NCBI RefSeq assembly: GCF_017356015.1
Contig: NZ_JAFIQV010000019.1
Coordinates: 1-64,000, forward strand
Direction of reading: 5' to 3'
Source of the DNA: Azospirillum sp. SYSU D00513
Lineage (GTDB): Bacteria; Pseudomonadota; Alphaproteobacteria; Azospirillales; Azospirillaceae
Length of the DNA stretch: 64,000 nucleotides
The position numbers and the translations under genes are program-made. Positions 26,603 through 36,327 of the stretch are shown piece after piece. The notes under the pieces were generated by a model that worked only from the letters and a program-made list of their open reading frames with translations, was not told the DNA's origin and did no database searches. Position 1 is the stretch's first letter, and every line of letters starts with the position of its first letter.

Positions 26603-27543
26603 TACTCCAGCCCGGCCTTCTTGCGCACGTCGTAGCTGCGGGTCTTGGACCAGCCTTCCATGAACTTCACCAGCTCGGCGTCCGGCGGCTCCGGGAGGAC
26701 GACCTTCAGCTTCACATACTGGTCGCCGGTCTGCTTGGTCTTCTGGCTCACCACCCCCTTGCCGCGCAGACGCAGCATGGAGCCGGTGTTCGAGCCCGGC
26801 GGCACCTTCACGGCGACGGGGCCGCTGACGGTGGGCACGCGGACCGTGGCGCCGAGCACCGCCTCGTACAGGGTGATCGGCATTTCCATGTGGATGTCGC
26901 CGTCCTGCCGGGTGAAGAAGGGGTGCTGTTCGACATGCACCTCGACGATGGCGTCGCCGGCCGACATGCCGCCCATGCCGCCCAGCCCCTGGCCCTTCAG
27001 CCGCAGCTTCGCCTGGTCCTCGGTGCCGGGCGGCACCGCGACCTCCAGGCTCTTGCCGTTGGACAGGTTGATGCGGCGCTTGGTGCCCTGCGCCGCCTCC
27101 ACGAAGGAGACGGTGACCGAATAGGCGATGTCGGTCCCGCGCGCCTTGGCGCCCGAGGAGCCGGCGCCCGGTCCGGCACCACCGCCGCTCCGGCGGCGTC
27201 CGCCGCCGAACAGGTCGGAGAACCAGTCCTCCCCGCCGAAGTTGAAGGAGGGGTCGTCGTCGCTGAAGGAGCGGCTGCGCGCGCCGCCCGAGCGGAAGCC
27301 CGAGCGGCCGGCGTGGCGCTGCTGGCCGGAGCCGTCGATCTCGCCGCGGTCGTAGCGGGCGCGCTTCTCGGGATCGGACAGCAGCGAATAGGCCGCCGAG
27401 ATCTCCTTGAACCGCTCCTCGTTTCCGGCGTCGCCCGGCTTCAGGTCGGGGTGGTGGACCTTGGCGAGCTGACGGTACGCCTTCTTGATGTCGTCCGCGC
27501 TCGCGGAACGGGAGACGCCGAGGATCTGGTAGGGATCACGCAT
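26602..27543 (-). CDS. DnaJ-class co-chaperone, CbpA-like
   Basis: A 313-residue protein with an N-terminal J domain ([40 protein letters not shown] intact), a Gly/Arg/Ser-rich linker (about 70-130), and the two C-terminal substrate-binding barrels ([26 protein letters not shown]). It lacks the four-cysteine zinc repeat of true DnaJ, so it matches CbpA (type II). It would stimulate DnaK. I chose ATG 27543; a TTG at 27558 adds five residues. Confidence 0.9.
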   Translation of the reverse strand: MRDPYQILGVSRSASADDIKKAYRQLAKVHHPDLKPGDAGNEERFKEISAAYSLLSDPEKRARYDRGEIDGSGQQRHAGRSGFRSGGARSRSFSDDDPSFNFGGEDWFSDLFGGGRRRSGGGAGPGAGSSGAKARGTDIAYSVTVSFVEAAQGTKRRINLSNGKSLEVAVPPGTEDQAKLRLKGQGLGGMGGMSAGDAIVEVHVEQHPFFTRQDGDIHMEMPITLYEAVLGATVRVPTVSGPVAVKVPPGSNTGSMLRLRGKGVVSQKTKQTGDQYVKLKVVLPEPPDAELVKFMEGWSKTRSYDVRKKAGLE

Positions 27544-27593
27544 GGAGGACACGGACAAGGGATCGCCACCTCGGGGGCCGGTTCACGGGAAGA

Positions 27594-28049
27594 TCAGCTG
27601 TTGCGGACGATCTTCCACGCACCGTCGGCCTGTTTGCAAGCTGTTCCGAAGGCGAGGTCCGAGTTGCCGCCCGCGCTGACCGTCATGCGGTACACGCGGC
27701 AGTAGGTGCCGTTGCTGCTGTAGCCCTCGCGCAGGGCGATGATCGTGCCCGAATTGCCGGACTGCGGATTCTGCCAGCGGACCCATTCGCCGATCGGGCC
27801 GGCATAGGCGGTGCGCGTGGCCTTCTCGGCGTATTCCTGGTCCGCCTGGCTCAGCGAGGAGCGGATGTCCGGGCCGATGAAGGCGCCCACGAGGCTGTCC
27901 ACGCCATTGTCGGCGAACTTACCGCCGTTCCCGAACTTCGCCCCGATGACGCTGCCGGAGGCGGCCGCGCTCTCGGTCTTGGAGGTGGCGGTGCATCCGG
28001 CCAGGAGCCCGAGCGCCAGGACGGCCGGAACGAGTGACTTCACGAACAT
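27594..28049 (-). CDS. Lipoprotein, 17-kDa surface antigen-like
   Basis: A 151-residue protein with a lipoprotein signal ([10 protein letters not shown], Cys 19). A short glycine-rich part follows, then a C-terminal domain: [32 protein letters not shown] and [11 protein letters not shown]. The same C-terminal pattern appears in the lipoprotein at 38142-38648, so the two are paralogues. The class resembles rickettsial 17-kDa antigen-type outer membrane lipoproteins; function unknown. It lies upstream of the dnaJ-like gene on the same strand, with a 50-base gap. Confidence 0.75.
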   Translation of the reverse strand: MFVKSLVPAVLALGLLAGCTATSKTESAAASGSVIGAKFGNGGKFADNGVDSLVGAFIGPDIRSSLSQADQEYAEKATRTAYAGPIGEWVRWQNPQSGNSGTIIALREGYSSNGTYCRVYRMTVSAGGNSDLAFGTACKQADGAWKIVRNS

Positions 28050-28217
28050 CGACAGTTGCCTCGAAAGATGTATGGCCGGGCGCCCTGCTTACGGCGCGCT
28101 GCTGGACACTGGTATATGCGACCTTATGCTATCTGTGAATTGTCCTGTTCGCTGGGACGAAGCTGTGACAGGCCGCGCCCCCGGCGGGCGGGCCGGAAAT
28201 CCGATGAGAGGGACGCG

Positions 28218-28817
28218 ATGGCCGAACGGGATCCGTACGAACTGTTCCAGGACTGGCTGGCGGAGGCGGGGACGTCCGAACCGAACGACCCCAACGCCAT
28301 GGCGCTCGCCACGGCGGACGCGGACGGCCTGCCGTCGGTGCGCATGGTGCTGCTGAAGGGGACCGACCCCCGCGGCTTCGTCTTCTACACCAACACGGAA
28401 AGCCGCAAGGGCGAGCAGCTCCTGGCGAACCGGAACGCCGCCCTCTGCTTCCACTGGAAGACCTTGCGGCGCCAGGTCCGGGTGGAGGGAGCGGTCGAGC
28501 AGGTCTCGGACGCCGAGGCCGACGCCTATTACAACAGCCGCCCCAGGGAGAGCCGCATCGGCGCCTGGGCGTCGCAGCAGTCGCGCCCGCTGGAAGGGCG
28601 CTGGGAGCTGGAGAAGCGGGTGGCGCAGTTCGCCGCGAAGTTCGGTCTCGGCGACGTGCCGCGCCCGCCGCACTGGACCGGCTTCCGCGTGCTGCCCCGC
28701 CGCATCGAGTTCTGGCAGGACCGCCCCTTCCGCCTGCACGAACGGACTCTCTACCTGCGCGCCAACGCCGAGGGCGCCGAGCCGGCGGCCTGGACGACGG
28801 AGCATCTCTACCCATGA
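28218..28817 (+). CDS. pdxH: Pyridoxamine 5'-phosphate oxidase
   Basis: A 199-residue FMN enzyme that makes pyridoxal phosphate from PNP or PMP. Typical segments: [65 protein letters not shown], and the end [13 protein letters not shown] with the family's closing W..LYP. ATG 28218 follows GAGAGGGACGCG. The stop overlaps the start of the next gene (ATGA), so the two are coupled. Confidence 0.95.
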   Translation: MAERDPYELFQDWLAEAGTSEPNDPNAMALATADADGLPSVRMVLLKGTDPRGFVFYTNTESRKGEQLLANRNAALCFHWKTLRRQVRVEGAVEQVSDAEADAYYNSRPRESRIGAWASQQSRPLEGRWELEKRVAQFAAKFGLGDVPRPPHWTGFRVLPRRIEFWQDRPFRLHERTLYLRANAEGAEPAAWTTEHLYP

Positions 28818-29749
28818 TGCTGGGGGCGGAGCGTGCGATGGAGCCGGCGGAGCTGGACCAGCTGCGCCGCCGCGCGACCTACGCCAGCGTCTCGGTCGCG
28901 GCGACGCTGATCGCGTCGAAGCTGGTGGCCTATCTGCTGACCGATTCGGTCAGCATCCTGTCGTCGCTGATCGATTCGACCACGGACCTCATGGCTTCGC
29001 TGGTGATGCTGTTCGGCGTCCGCCAAGCCCTGCGCCCGGCGGACGAGAAGCACCGCTACGGGCACGGCAAGGCGGAGGCGCTGGCGGCGCTGGCCCAAGC
29101 CGCCTTCATCGCCGGTTCGGCCGTCTTCCTGACCATCGAGGCGATCCGCCGCCTCTTCTCCCCGACCCCGGTCGGGGAGGGGACGGTGGGCATCGCCATC
29201 ATGGTGATGTCCATTCTGCTGACGGCGGGGCTGGTCACCTTCCAGCGGCGGGTCGTGAAGGCCACCGGCTCGGTCGCCATCGGCGCCGACCGGCTGCATT
29301 ATTCCGGCGACCTGCTGATGAACGCGGCGGTGATCGTCGCCATCCTGCTGAGCCAGTGGACGGGCATCGCCTCCTTCGATCCGGCCTTCGGCCTGGGCAT
29401 CGCCGCCTTCCTGCTGCATGGGGCGAAGAACGTCGCGCGCGACGCCTTGCACATCCTGATGGACCGCGAGCTGCCGCCGGAGGACCGCGACCGGATCCAC
29501 GACCTGGTCAACGGCCATGCGGGCACCCACGGCATGCACGACCTGCGCACGCGCAGCACCGGCACGGCGATCTTCATCGAACTGCATCTGGAGCTGGACC
29601 CGCACCTCAACGTCGCGCAGGCCCATGACATCACGGACGGGGTGGAACGCGTCCTGCGCGGCGCCTTCCCGAACGCCGAGGTGCTCATCCATCAGGAGCC
29701 GGCCGGCTTGGCCGATGACCGGCTGGACCACCGCATCTCGGGCGGCTGA
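28814..29749 (+). CDS. fieF: Cation diffusion facilitator transporter, FieF-like
   Basis: A 311-residue CDF exporter with six membrane segments and a cytoplasmic C-terminal domain. The metal site is visible: [12 protein letters not shown] (DxxxD in TM2) and HYSGDLLMN (HxxxD in TM5). The linker has [17 protein letters not shown], the FieF subfamily mark. It exports Fe(II), Zn(II) or similar in exchange for protons. It overlaps pdxH by four bases, an unusual pairing with no known shared function. Confidence 0.9.
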   Translation: MMLGAERAMEPAELDQLRRRATYASVSVAATLIASKLVAYLLTDSVSILSSLIDSTTDLMASLVMLFGVRQALRPADEKHRYGHGKAEALAALAQAAFIAGSAVFLTIEAIRRLFSPTPVGEGTVGIAIMVMSILLTAGLVTFQRRVVKATGSVAIGADRLHYSGDLLMNAAVIVAILLSQWTGIASFDPAFGLGIAAFLLHGAKNVARDALHILMDRELPPEDRDRIHDLVNGHAGTHGMHDLRTRSTGTAIFIELHLELDPHLNVAQAHDITDGVERVLRGAFPNAEVLIHQEPAGLADDRLDHRISGG

Positions 29750-29791
29750 ACGCGTCGGTTTGCGCCTTGGGACCGCGCCTGGCCGGCCCGG

Positions 29792-30049
29792 CTATTCGGT
29801 CACGTAGCCCTTGCGGCGCATGCACTGGGCGAAGATTTCCTTGCGGTAGCTGAACTGCGGGGTTTCCGGCAGCGGGTTCACCGGATAGCCGCGCAGCCGC
29901 ATGGTGGTGTCGACCTGCTCGTCGCATTCGTCGAAGGCAAGCGTGGCCGAGCCGTCGGTGGCCTCCCACTCGCGGTGGGTGGGCGTGCTGCCGCAGGCCG
30001 CCAGGGCCAGGACGCTTCCGAGCAGAAGCACCGCGTTCCGCATCGTCAT
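29792..30049 (-). CDS. Small lipoprotein of unknown function
   Basis: An 85-residue protein with a lipoprotein signal (LLLGSVLALAACGSTP) and a short soluble part containing three more cysteines (FDECDEQ, FAQCMRRKGYVTE). The mature protein is about 66 residues. The CMRRKGY ending occurs in small alphaproteobacterial lipoproteins, but I cannot name a family. It is convergent with fieF. Confidence 0.62.
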   Translation of the reverse strand: MTMRNAVLLLGSVLALAACGSTPTHREWEATDGSATLAFDECDEQVDTTMRLRGYPVNPLPETPQFSYRKEIFAQCMRRKGYVTE

Positions 30050-30261
30050 GGCGGTCCCCTTTCTTCACCCTGCGGAAGATACCATGCATTTTATGGACCG
30101 GCCATGGCGGAACGGCCTTGCCCCCATCGGCATGGGTCCTATCGGCATGCCCCCTTTCAGCAGGCTCGGGACACAGAAAAATCGCGCCCGAAAAAAGCCC
30201 GCAATCTGCTAACTAATCCTTTCGCTTGTGGATCCATGGGGATCTTGGACGGAGGGTGGAC

Positions 30262-31122
30262 ATGTCTGGCGGATCGAACCGTGCGCGCCGGGTTCTCGTG
30301 CTGCCGGTTGTGATTGGTCTGGCGGCCAGCGGCCTGCCGGGAACGGCGGCCCTGGCGCAGAGCGCCGGCGACCTGCAATGGGCGCAGACGATTCTGAAGG
30401 ACAAGGGCTACAACATCGGCGGCCGGGCCAACGGTCAGATGACGCCGCAGACCGGCGCCGCGCTGAGCGCTTATCAGAAGGCCAATGGGCTTCCGGCCAC
30501 CGGCAAGCTCGACCAGGCGACCGTGAGCAAGATGATGGCGGAGCGGCAGGCCAAGGCCGCACCGACGGTCGGCAACCTCGCCCAGCAGAAGCCGGGCGGC
30601 GGCGGGCCGGGCCAGACCCCGCGCCAGACCCGCGAGGTCGCGCCGCGCGCGGCCAACTCCACCGGAAAGGTCGAGGCGCTGGGCGGGCAGGAGGGCGGCG
30701 GCGCCGCCTTCTCCAGCGGCTTCCCCGGCAGCGGTGCCGCCGCCGGCGGTACGCTGGGCACTGCCGGCTCCGCACCGCGCGGCGCGGAGCCGGCGCCCCA
30801 GGCGGCCCCCCGTCCCAACGTCGCCGCGACCACCGCCTCCGGCGAGCCGGTTCCCACCGTGGAGCCGGGTTCCAGCGCGCTGGGAGGCGGCTCCTTCCTG
30901 CCGTCCTGGGCGACGGGCGCGCTGCGCTATGTCCTCATGGCGGTGCTGGCGGCGACCGTCGGCGGGCTGGGCTTCGCCTGGTGGCGCAGCGGCCGGGCCT
31001 CGGCACCGGTCCAGGCGCCCGTCCGGCAGGAGCGGCGCGAGGCGCGGCTGGAGCCGACCTTCGGCGGCCGCCGCGACGAGCTGACCGCCGGCCCGCGCCT
31101 GGGCGGCGACCGGCGCCGCTGA
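30262..31122 (+). CDS. Peptidoglycan-binding domain protein with C-terminal membrane anchor
   Basis: A 286-residue protein. A signal-like N-terminus (RRVLVLPVVIGLAASGLPGTAALAQ) is followed by a PG_binding_1 domain (DLQWAQTILKDKGYNIGGRANGQMTPQTGAALSAYQKANGLPATGKLD). A long Gly/Ala/Pro-rich linker (about 100-215) leads to one membrane segment (LRYVLMAVLAATVGGLGFAWW), then a short Arg-rich end. ATG 30262 has GGAGGG in front; an upstream ATG at 30226 is less likely. It may tether peptidoglycan to the inner membrane. Exact role unknown. Confidence 0.72.
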   Translation: MSGGSNRARRVLVLPVVIGLAASGLPGTAALAQSAGDLQWAQTILKDKGYNIGGRANGQMTPQTGAALSAYQKANGLPATGKLDQATVSKMMAERQAKAAPTVGNLAQQKPGGGGPGQTPRQTREVAPRAANSTGKVEALGGQEGGGAAFSSGFPGSGAAAGGTLGTAGSAPRGAEPAPQAAPRPNVAATTASGEPVPTVEPGSSALGGGSFLPSWATGALRYVLMAVLAATVGGLGFAWWRSGRASAPVQAPVRQERREARLEPTFGGRRDELTAGPRLGGDRRR

Positions 31123-31171
31123 GCCGTGGCGGCATCGCTTTTTCCGGTGGGCGGGGTGATGTCCGCCTGAC

Positions 31172-31903
31172 TTACCGATGGGCGGTGACGCCCACCTGGC
31201 GGCACATGGACAGCAGGGCACAGCCGGAGCAGCGCGGGCGTTCGCCCGTGCAGATCCATTTGCCGAAGGGCACCAGCCGCTCGTTGATCTCGATCCAGTA
31301 GCCGCGCGGCAGCCGTTCCATGAGCTGCTGCATGGTCCGCTCCGGCGTTCCGGCCGCGACATAGCCCCAGCGGTTGGTGACGCGGTGGACATGGACGTCC
31401 ACCGCCACGGCCGGCTGCCCATAACCGACCGCCAGCGTCAGGGCGGCGATCTTCGGACCGACGCCGCGGAAGGCCATCAGCTCCTCCAGGCTGTCGGGGA
31501 CCTCCCCACCGTGATCGGCCAGGATGCGTTGGGACAGGGCGATCAGGTCGCGGGCCTTGGGCTCGGGGAAGGTGGCGCCGTCGAGCAGGCGGACGAGGTC
31601 CGCTTCGTCCAGTGCCGCCATTTCGGCCGGGGTGCGGGCGACGGCGAACAGGCGCTTGCAGACGGCGGTCGTCGTCTCGTCCCGCGTGCGCGCGGAGATC
31701 AGGCTTCCGACGAGCTGTTCGAAGGGTGTTGCGTGGCCCTGGTCGCGCAGGTCGAACATCGCCGCCTTGGGCAAGCCCGCGACCGCTTCCCGCAGGCGGC
31801 GGAAGACCTCGTCGATGTCGAACTCCTCCTTGCCGGGTGGCTCGAGGGCGGCCGACATGGGGGCGGAGGTGGCGGGCGCGACGGTGCGGGGGCGGGGCGG
31901 CAT
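31172..31903 (-). CDS. nth: Endonuclease III
   Basis: A 243-residue DNA glycosylase/AP lyase. The helix-hairpin-helix FRGVGPKIAALTLAVGY contains the catalytic Lys, and the catalytic Asp lies in AVDVHVHRVTNRWGY. The C-terminal [4Fe-4S] loop is present as C-X6-C-X2-C-X5-C (CTGERPRCSGCALLSMC). It removes oxidised pyrimidines in base excision repair. The N-terminus is about 25 residues longer than usual, so ATG 31858 (MSAALEPPGKEE) could be the true start. Confidence 0.93.
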   Translation of the reverse strand: MPPRPRTVAPATSAPMSAALEPPGKEEFDIDEVFRRLREAVAGLPKAAMFDLRDQGHATPFEQLVGSLISARTRDETTTAVCKRLFAVARTPAEMAALDEADLVRLLDGATFPEPKARDLIALSQRILADHGGEVPDSLEELMAFRGVGPKIAALTLAVGYGQPAVAVDVHVHRVTNRWGYVAAGTPERTMQQLMERLPRGYWIEINERLVPFGKWICTGERPRCSGCALLSMCRQVGVTAHR

Positions 31904-32107
31904 GGCGTGCGTCTCGGGCGGTGACGGTCCGCAGGGGCAACGTTCCGGACGGGCGGATGATCCGCCGGAAGCAGCGCCGCCAGGGGCACGGAAGCGGAAT
32001 CCGATGGCCCGTCGGTGGATTCCACTTTACTGCGGCGGGGCATGGCGGAAAATCGGCAGGCCCGATCATCGCGGCACCGGACCACTGGTAAGGACAATGG
32101 CCCTGAC

Positions 32108-33397
32108 ATGAACGACGATACGAAGCAGAAGAACGGCGCTGCCGGGGGACGCCTTCCGGTTGGCTTGACGCGCCGGCAGTTCGGCGGCGTGCTCGGTGGT
32201 GCCGCCGTCACGGCGGGCACGCTGGCCGCCTTCGGCGGTGCGCCGGCCATCGCACAGGAGAAGCTGCTGAAGGTCGGCGTGCTGCTGCCGCGTTCGGGCC
32301 ATCTGGCGCAGGCCGGGCAAGCCTGCCAGCGCGGCGCGGATATAGCACCGGCGGTTCTCTCCGACCTCGGCCACCGGATCGAGATCCTGCCGGCCGACAC
32401 GGAGTCCAACGCCGACATCGCGCGCTCGCGCACGGAAAAGCTGATCAACGACGGTGCCAACGTCATCGTCGGCGCCTTCGACAGCGGCCAGACCGCCGCC
32501 GCCGCCCAGGTCTGCGAGCAGCGCGGCGTCCCGTTGGTGATCAACGTCGCCGCCGCCGACAAGTTGACCGAGCAGGGCTACAGGACGATCTTCCGCAATT
32601 TCCCGACCTCGACCATGCTCGTGTCGAACGGCATGGCCCTGACCAAGGACCTGTTCGCCGCCACCGGCACCACGCCCAAGTCGGCCGTGTTCCTGCACGC
32701 CAACGACACCTTCGGCATGGCGAACAAGGCGGCCATGGACGCCCTGTTCCCGACCTTGGGCATGCCCTTCAAGCTGCTGGACTCGATCGCCTACGACCCG
32801 AAGGCGCAGGATCTCGCGGTTGAGGTGGCGAAGGCCAGGGCGACGGGTGCGGACCTCGCCATCGTGACCACCCGGGCCAACGACGCCATCATGCTGGTGC
32901 GCGAGATGGTCAAGCAGCGCTGGGAACCGACGGGGATCGTCTCGCCCGGCTCGCCCGGACTCTATGACGAGCAGTTCTACAAGGTGCTGGGCAAATACTC
33001 GGATTACGCCATCACCAACCTGCCCTGGTACGACCCGAAGGCGGAACTGACGCAACGCGTCTCGGCGGCCTTCAAGAAGCAGTTCCCGAACGACCGCTTC
33101 GAGGGCTACGCCTTCAACGTGGCCTTCACCTTCGAGGCGATCCTGGTCGCCGCCGACGCCTTCAAGCGCGCGGGAACCGCCGAACCCGCCGCCATGCTGG
33201 AGGCGTTGCGCCGGACCAACCTGACCGACAAGCTGATGGTCGGGCCGGCGATCACCTTCGACGAGAAGGGGCAGAACACCCAGCTCGTCTCGGCCTGCGT
33301 GCAGAACCGCAACCAGCGCCCGACCGTCGTCCTGCCCAAGGGCTCGGCGGAGATGGAGCCGGTCTTCCCGGCGCCGGGCTGGGCCAAGCGGGCCTGA
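32108..33397 (+). CDS. ABC transporter substrate-binding protein, branched-chain amino acid type
   Basis: A 429-residue periplasmic protein with a Tat-like signal (LTRRQFGGVLGGAAVTAGTLAAFGGAPAIAQ) and a LivK-type type I fold (LKVGVLLPRSGHLAQAGQACQRGADIAPAVL, FVGAFDSGQTAAAA-like region, ANDAIMLVREMVKQRW). The true ligand cannot be read from sequence; LivK relatives bind amino acids, amides, urea or aromatic acids. It belongs with livH, livM, livG and livF downstream, but a glycosyltransferase gene on the other strand lies between. ATG 32108 sits 14 bases after AAGGA, a rather long gap. Confidence 0.85.
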   Translation: MNDDTKQKNGAAGGRLPVGLTRRQFGGVLGGAAVTAGTLAAFGGAPAIAQEKLLKVGVLLPRSGHLAQAGQACQRGADIAPAVLSDLGHRIEILPADTESNADIARSRTEKLINDGANVIVGAFDSGQTAAAAQVCEQRGVPLVINVAAADKLTEQGYRTIFRNFPTSTMLVSNGMALTKDLFAATGTTPKSAVFLHANDTFGMANKAAMDALFPTLGMPFKLLDSIAYDPKAQDLAVEVAKARATGADLAIVTTRANDAIMLVREMVKQRWEPTGIVSPGSPGLYDEQFYKVLGKYSDYAITNLPWYDPKAELTQRVSAAFKKQFPNDRFEGYAFNVAFTFEAILVAADAFKRAGTAEPAAMLEALRRTNLTDKLMVGPAITFDEKGQNTQLVSACVQNRNQRPTVVLPKGSAEMEPVFPAPGWAKRA

Positions 33398-33408
33398 CAG
33401 GTCCGGAA

Positions 33409-33429
33409 GCGGCCGGCGTCGCCGGCCGC
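33409..33429. terminator. Stem-loop between convergent livK-type and glycosyltransferase genes
   Basis: GCGGCCGGC-GTC-GCCGGCCGC, a perfect 9-bp stem in the 45-base gap between two genes that face each other. No T run on either side. Probably a bidirectional end signal. Confidence 0.5.
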
Positions 33430-33442
33430 GCGCACGTCCGCC

Positions 33443-35239
33443 TCAGGCCGCCGTCTGCGCTTCCAGGCAATAGGCCAGCAGGCGTTCGACCGACCGGTTG
33501 CGGTCGCCGATGGCAGCGAAGCGGGTGCGGGCGCTCTCCGCCTGACCCTCGTGGAAAGCCGGGTCCGTGGCAAGGGCGGCGGCCCGCCCGATGAAGGCCG
33601 CGTCGTCCGGGACGGCGAAGGCGGCACCGGTCACCCGCGCCACGTCGCCTGCGGCGTGGGTGACGACCGGCAGCCCCTCCGCCAAGGCGAAAGCCGCGCT
33701 ACCGCCGCCGCCCTGGCGGCGCGGGTTGAGGTAGGCGGTCGCGGTCCGGTACAGCGCCCGCACGTCGCCGACATGGCCCAGCGCCTGGACGCGCGCGGCG
33801 TTGCGCAACCCCGCCAGCCGGCGCGGCAGCTCCTCCACGGCGCCGGCGAAGGCGAGGCGTGCCTCCGGCAGGCGGTCGAGCAGCTCGTCGGCGAGCGCCA
33901 GGAACTCCGCGCCGGCCTCCTGGTCCAGGCGGTTTCCCACGGCGACGAAGAGGGGGCCGTCCTCCGGCAATCCGAAGCCGGCGCGCCCGCCGCCTTCAGC
34001 GGTCGGCGGCAGGGTGAAGCCGAAGGAGAAGGGACGGAAGCGGCCCCGCAGCTCGGCGGGCCAGGATGCGGCGCTGTCTTCCTCGTCATAGCCGAGGATC
34101 AGGCTGGCCAGCGACGGGGGCAGGCCGGAGGAGGTCGGGACGCAGACCACCGGCCGGAAACCTGCGAACAGGTCGGGCACGATGTTGGATCCGCCGAAGG
34201 CGACGAGGGCGTCGGGATCGAAGCCCTCGATGCAGTCGATGATCGACCGCAGTTTCTCCTCGTCGAAGGTCTTCTGCGGGAAGGAGGCCATCCGCACCTG
34301 CGCGCCGAAGGCGTTGATGGTCTGCTCTCCCCGGTATTCCTCGGTGACGTTGTAGGCGTATTCCGGAACGAAGCCGTTCTCGGCGGTGATCGCCATCATG
34401 TTGCTGTTGACGACGAGCACCTCGCACCCGAACTCGTCCTGCAGGCGCCGGGCGTAATCGAAGGCGTCCACGGTCGGCTGGTGCCCCTCGCCCAGCATCT
34501 GGTTGGTGACGAGCGCGATGCGCTTCACCGCGGCGCGCGGGGGAACCGGCCTCAGTCGGCTGGTCAGGCCGTAGCGCCGCCGCGTTTCCTCCACCAGCAG
34601 GCGGTAGAGGCGCAGATAGTCGCCGCCGGTGAAGCGGCCGGCGTTGCCCGAGCGCACGGCGCCCTGGAACATCTGCATGGCCATGCCCCAGTAGGCGTAA
34701 TGGATCGAGGGCACGGAGAAGCGCAGAGGATCGTCCAGCACGGCCGCCGCGAGATTTTCGTAATGGGTGACGTCGCCGGACAGGTGGAAGAGCAGCGATT
34801 CCCGGCGCATCACGTCGCCGAGCGCGTAGCGAGCGTCCAGTTCGGCCGCCGCGGCCCGGCGCGTCTCGTCGTCGTAGCGCCGGATGAGGTTGGCAAGCGC
34901 CGCGACGTTGCCCCAGCCTTCGCCCCGGTTGGACAGCAGAGCCAGCGCGCGGGCGAAGCTCAGCGCCGCCTCGCGCTTGCGGCCCAGCGCGTGCAGCGCG
35001 TGGCCGAGGTTGGCGTGGAACAGGGCGGATTCCGCGTCCCGCGCGACGGCCTGGCCGATCAGCTCGGCCGCGTCCTGCGGCCGTCCGGACTGAAGGGCCA
35101 CGACGCCGAGCAGATGCAGCGCGTCCGGATGGCCGGGAGAGCGGTCGAGGACCTCGCGGTAGAGCCGTTCGGCTTCGGCGGTCCGGCCGGCCCGGTGGTG
35201 TTCGGTCGCGACCGCGAGCGTCTGTTCGATGCTGTCCAT
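33443..35239 (-). CDS. TPR protein with C-terminal glycosyltransferase-like domain
   Basis: A 598-residue protein. The N-terminal 115 residues are tetratricopeptide repeats (EAERLYREVLDRSPGHPDALHLLGVVAL, then LFHANLGHALHALGRKREAALSFARALAL). A linker of about 110 residues follows. The rest looks like a GT-B glycosyltransferase: VKRIALVTNQMLGEGHQPT, ALVAFGGSNIVPDL, a donor-site-like LFVAVGNRLDQEAGAEFL and LNPRRQGGGGSAAFALAEGLPVVTH. No signal peptide. Such TPR-GT proteins often modify proteins, including flagellins, but this is not shown here. It splits the liv transport genes. Confidence 0.72.
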   Translation of the reverse strand: MDSIEQTLAVATEHHRAGRTAEAERLYREVLDRSPGHPDALHLLGVVALQSGRPQDAAELIGQAVARDAESALFHANLGHALHALGRKREAALSFARALALLSNRGEGWGNVAALANLIRRYDDETRRAAAAELDARYALGDVMRRESLLFHLSGDVTHYENLAAAVLDDPLRFSVPSIHYAYWGMAMQMFQGAVRSGNAGRFTGGDYLRLYRLLVEETRRRYGLTSRLRPVPPRAAVKRIALVTNQMLGEGHQPTVDAFDYARRLQDEFGCEVLVVNSNMMAITAENGFVPEYAYNVTEEYRGEQTINAFGAQVRMASFPQKTFDEEKLRSIIDCIEGFDPDALVAFGGSNIVPDLFAGFRPVVCVPTSSGLPPSLASLILGYDEEDSAASWPAELRGRFRPFSFGFTLPPTAEGGGRAGFGLPEDGPLFVAVGNRLDQEAGAEFLALADELLDRLPEARLAFAGAVEELPRRLAGLRNAARVQALGHVGDVRALYRTATAYLNPRRQGGGGSAAFALAEGLPVVTHAAGDVARVTGAAFAVPDDAAFIGRAAALATDPAFHEGQAESARTRFAAIGDRNRSVERLLAYCLEAQTAA

Positions 35240-35256
35240 GGATATTCCTGCTGCTC

Positions 35257-35290
35257 GATCCGGGTGGCCGTCCGATCCGGGTGCCCGTCC
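35257..35290. repeat. Tandem 17-base direct repeat before livH
   Basis: GATCCGGGTGGCCGTCC (35257-35273) is followed at once by a copy with one change (G to C, 35274-35290). It lies between the divergent glycosyltransferase and livH genes, 168 bases before the livH start, and could be a regulator site or simple slippage. Confidence 0.6.
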
Positions 35291-35457
35291 ATACCCTGTT
35301 TTAGGCGAGCGGCGGCGAAGTTACCACCGGCACTGTTGGCGGGACGGCCGGAAGCCGCCGTCTTTCGGCGGTTCGCGTCCATCTTCCTGCTTGCCTGGGC
35401 CGCCGGGGGCTGGTAACCGGCAGGCTTCCGTTCCCGCGCGACGGTGCCCCTCCGGCC

Positions 35458-36327
35458 ATGCCCTTCGATTTCTACCTCAACATCGTCGCCTCCGGCCTGC
35501 TGACCGGACTGGTCTACGGGCTGGCAGCGCTCGGACTGTCGGTCATCTTCGGCGTGGTCCGGGTCGTGAATTTCGCCCATGGCGAGATGATGGTGGCCGG
35601 CATGTACGGCTCGGTGCTGCTGGCGGGATGGGCCGGGCTCGACCCGCTGCTGTCGGCGCCGCTCGTGGCGGCGGCGCTCTTCGCCTTCGGCTGGCTGCTC
35701 CAGCGCGGGGTCGTGAACCGCTTCGTCGAACGGCCGGAACACATGCAGTTCATCCTGCTGCTGGGCATCGCGACGATCATCCTGAACGCCATGCTGATGC
35801 TGTTCGGGCCGGATTCCCGCAACATCATGCTCCCCTATTCCTTCGACACGGTGGAGATCGGGCCGCTCCTGCTCGATGCGGTGAAGGTGCGGGCGGGCAT
35901 CGCGGCGGTTCTGGTGGCGGCGGCGCTCTTCGCCTATTTCCGCTTCACCCGCACCGGCAAGGCGATCCGCGCCTGCGCCGACAACCCGCTGGGTGCGCGC
36001 GTCGTCGGGCTGAACATCGACGGGCTCTACGCGCTCACCTTCGGGCTGGGCGCCGCCGTCGTCGGCGTCGCGGGTGCGCTGATGACGCTGCTGGTCGACA
36101 GCCGCCCGCAGCTGGCGCCCGAATACACACTGCTGAGCTTCGTCATCGTCATCGTGGGCGGGCTCGGCAGCTTGCCGGGGGCGCTTCTGGGCGGCGTCCT
36201 GATCGGCGTGACCGAGGCACTGGCCGGATTCCTGCTGATGCCCTCCATGAAGTCGCTCTTCACCTATCTGGTGCTGATCCTGGTGCTGCTGCTGCGCCCT
36301 CAGGGCCTTCTGGGGAAACGCGCATGA
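35458..36327 (+). CDS. livH: Branched-chain amino acid-type ABC permease LivH
   Basis: A 289-residue membrane protein with about eight hydrophobic segments and the LivH start FYLNIVASGLLTGLVYGLAALGLSVIFGVVRVVNFAHGEMMV. The coupling loop region TGKAIRACADNPLGARVVGLNID is present. It forms the import channel with LivM. No strong ribosome site before ATG 35458. The stop overlaps the livM start by four bases (ATGA). Confidence 0.93.
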   Translation: MPFDFYLNIVASGLLTGLVYGLAALGLSVIFGVVRVVNFAHGEMMVAGMYGSVLLAGWAGLDPLLSAPLVAAALFAFGWLLQRGVVNRFVERPEHMQFILLLGIATIILNAMLMLFGPDSRNIMLPYSFDTVEIGPLLLDAVKVRAGIAAVLVAAALFAYFRFTRTGKAIRACADNPLGARVVGLNIDGLYALTFGLGAAVVGVAGALMTLLVDSRPQLAPEYTLLSFVIVIVGGLGSLPGALLGGVLIGVTEALAGFLLMPSMKSLFTYLVLILVLLLRPQGLLGKRA

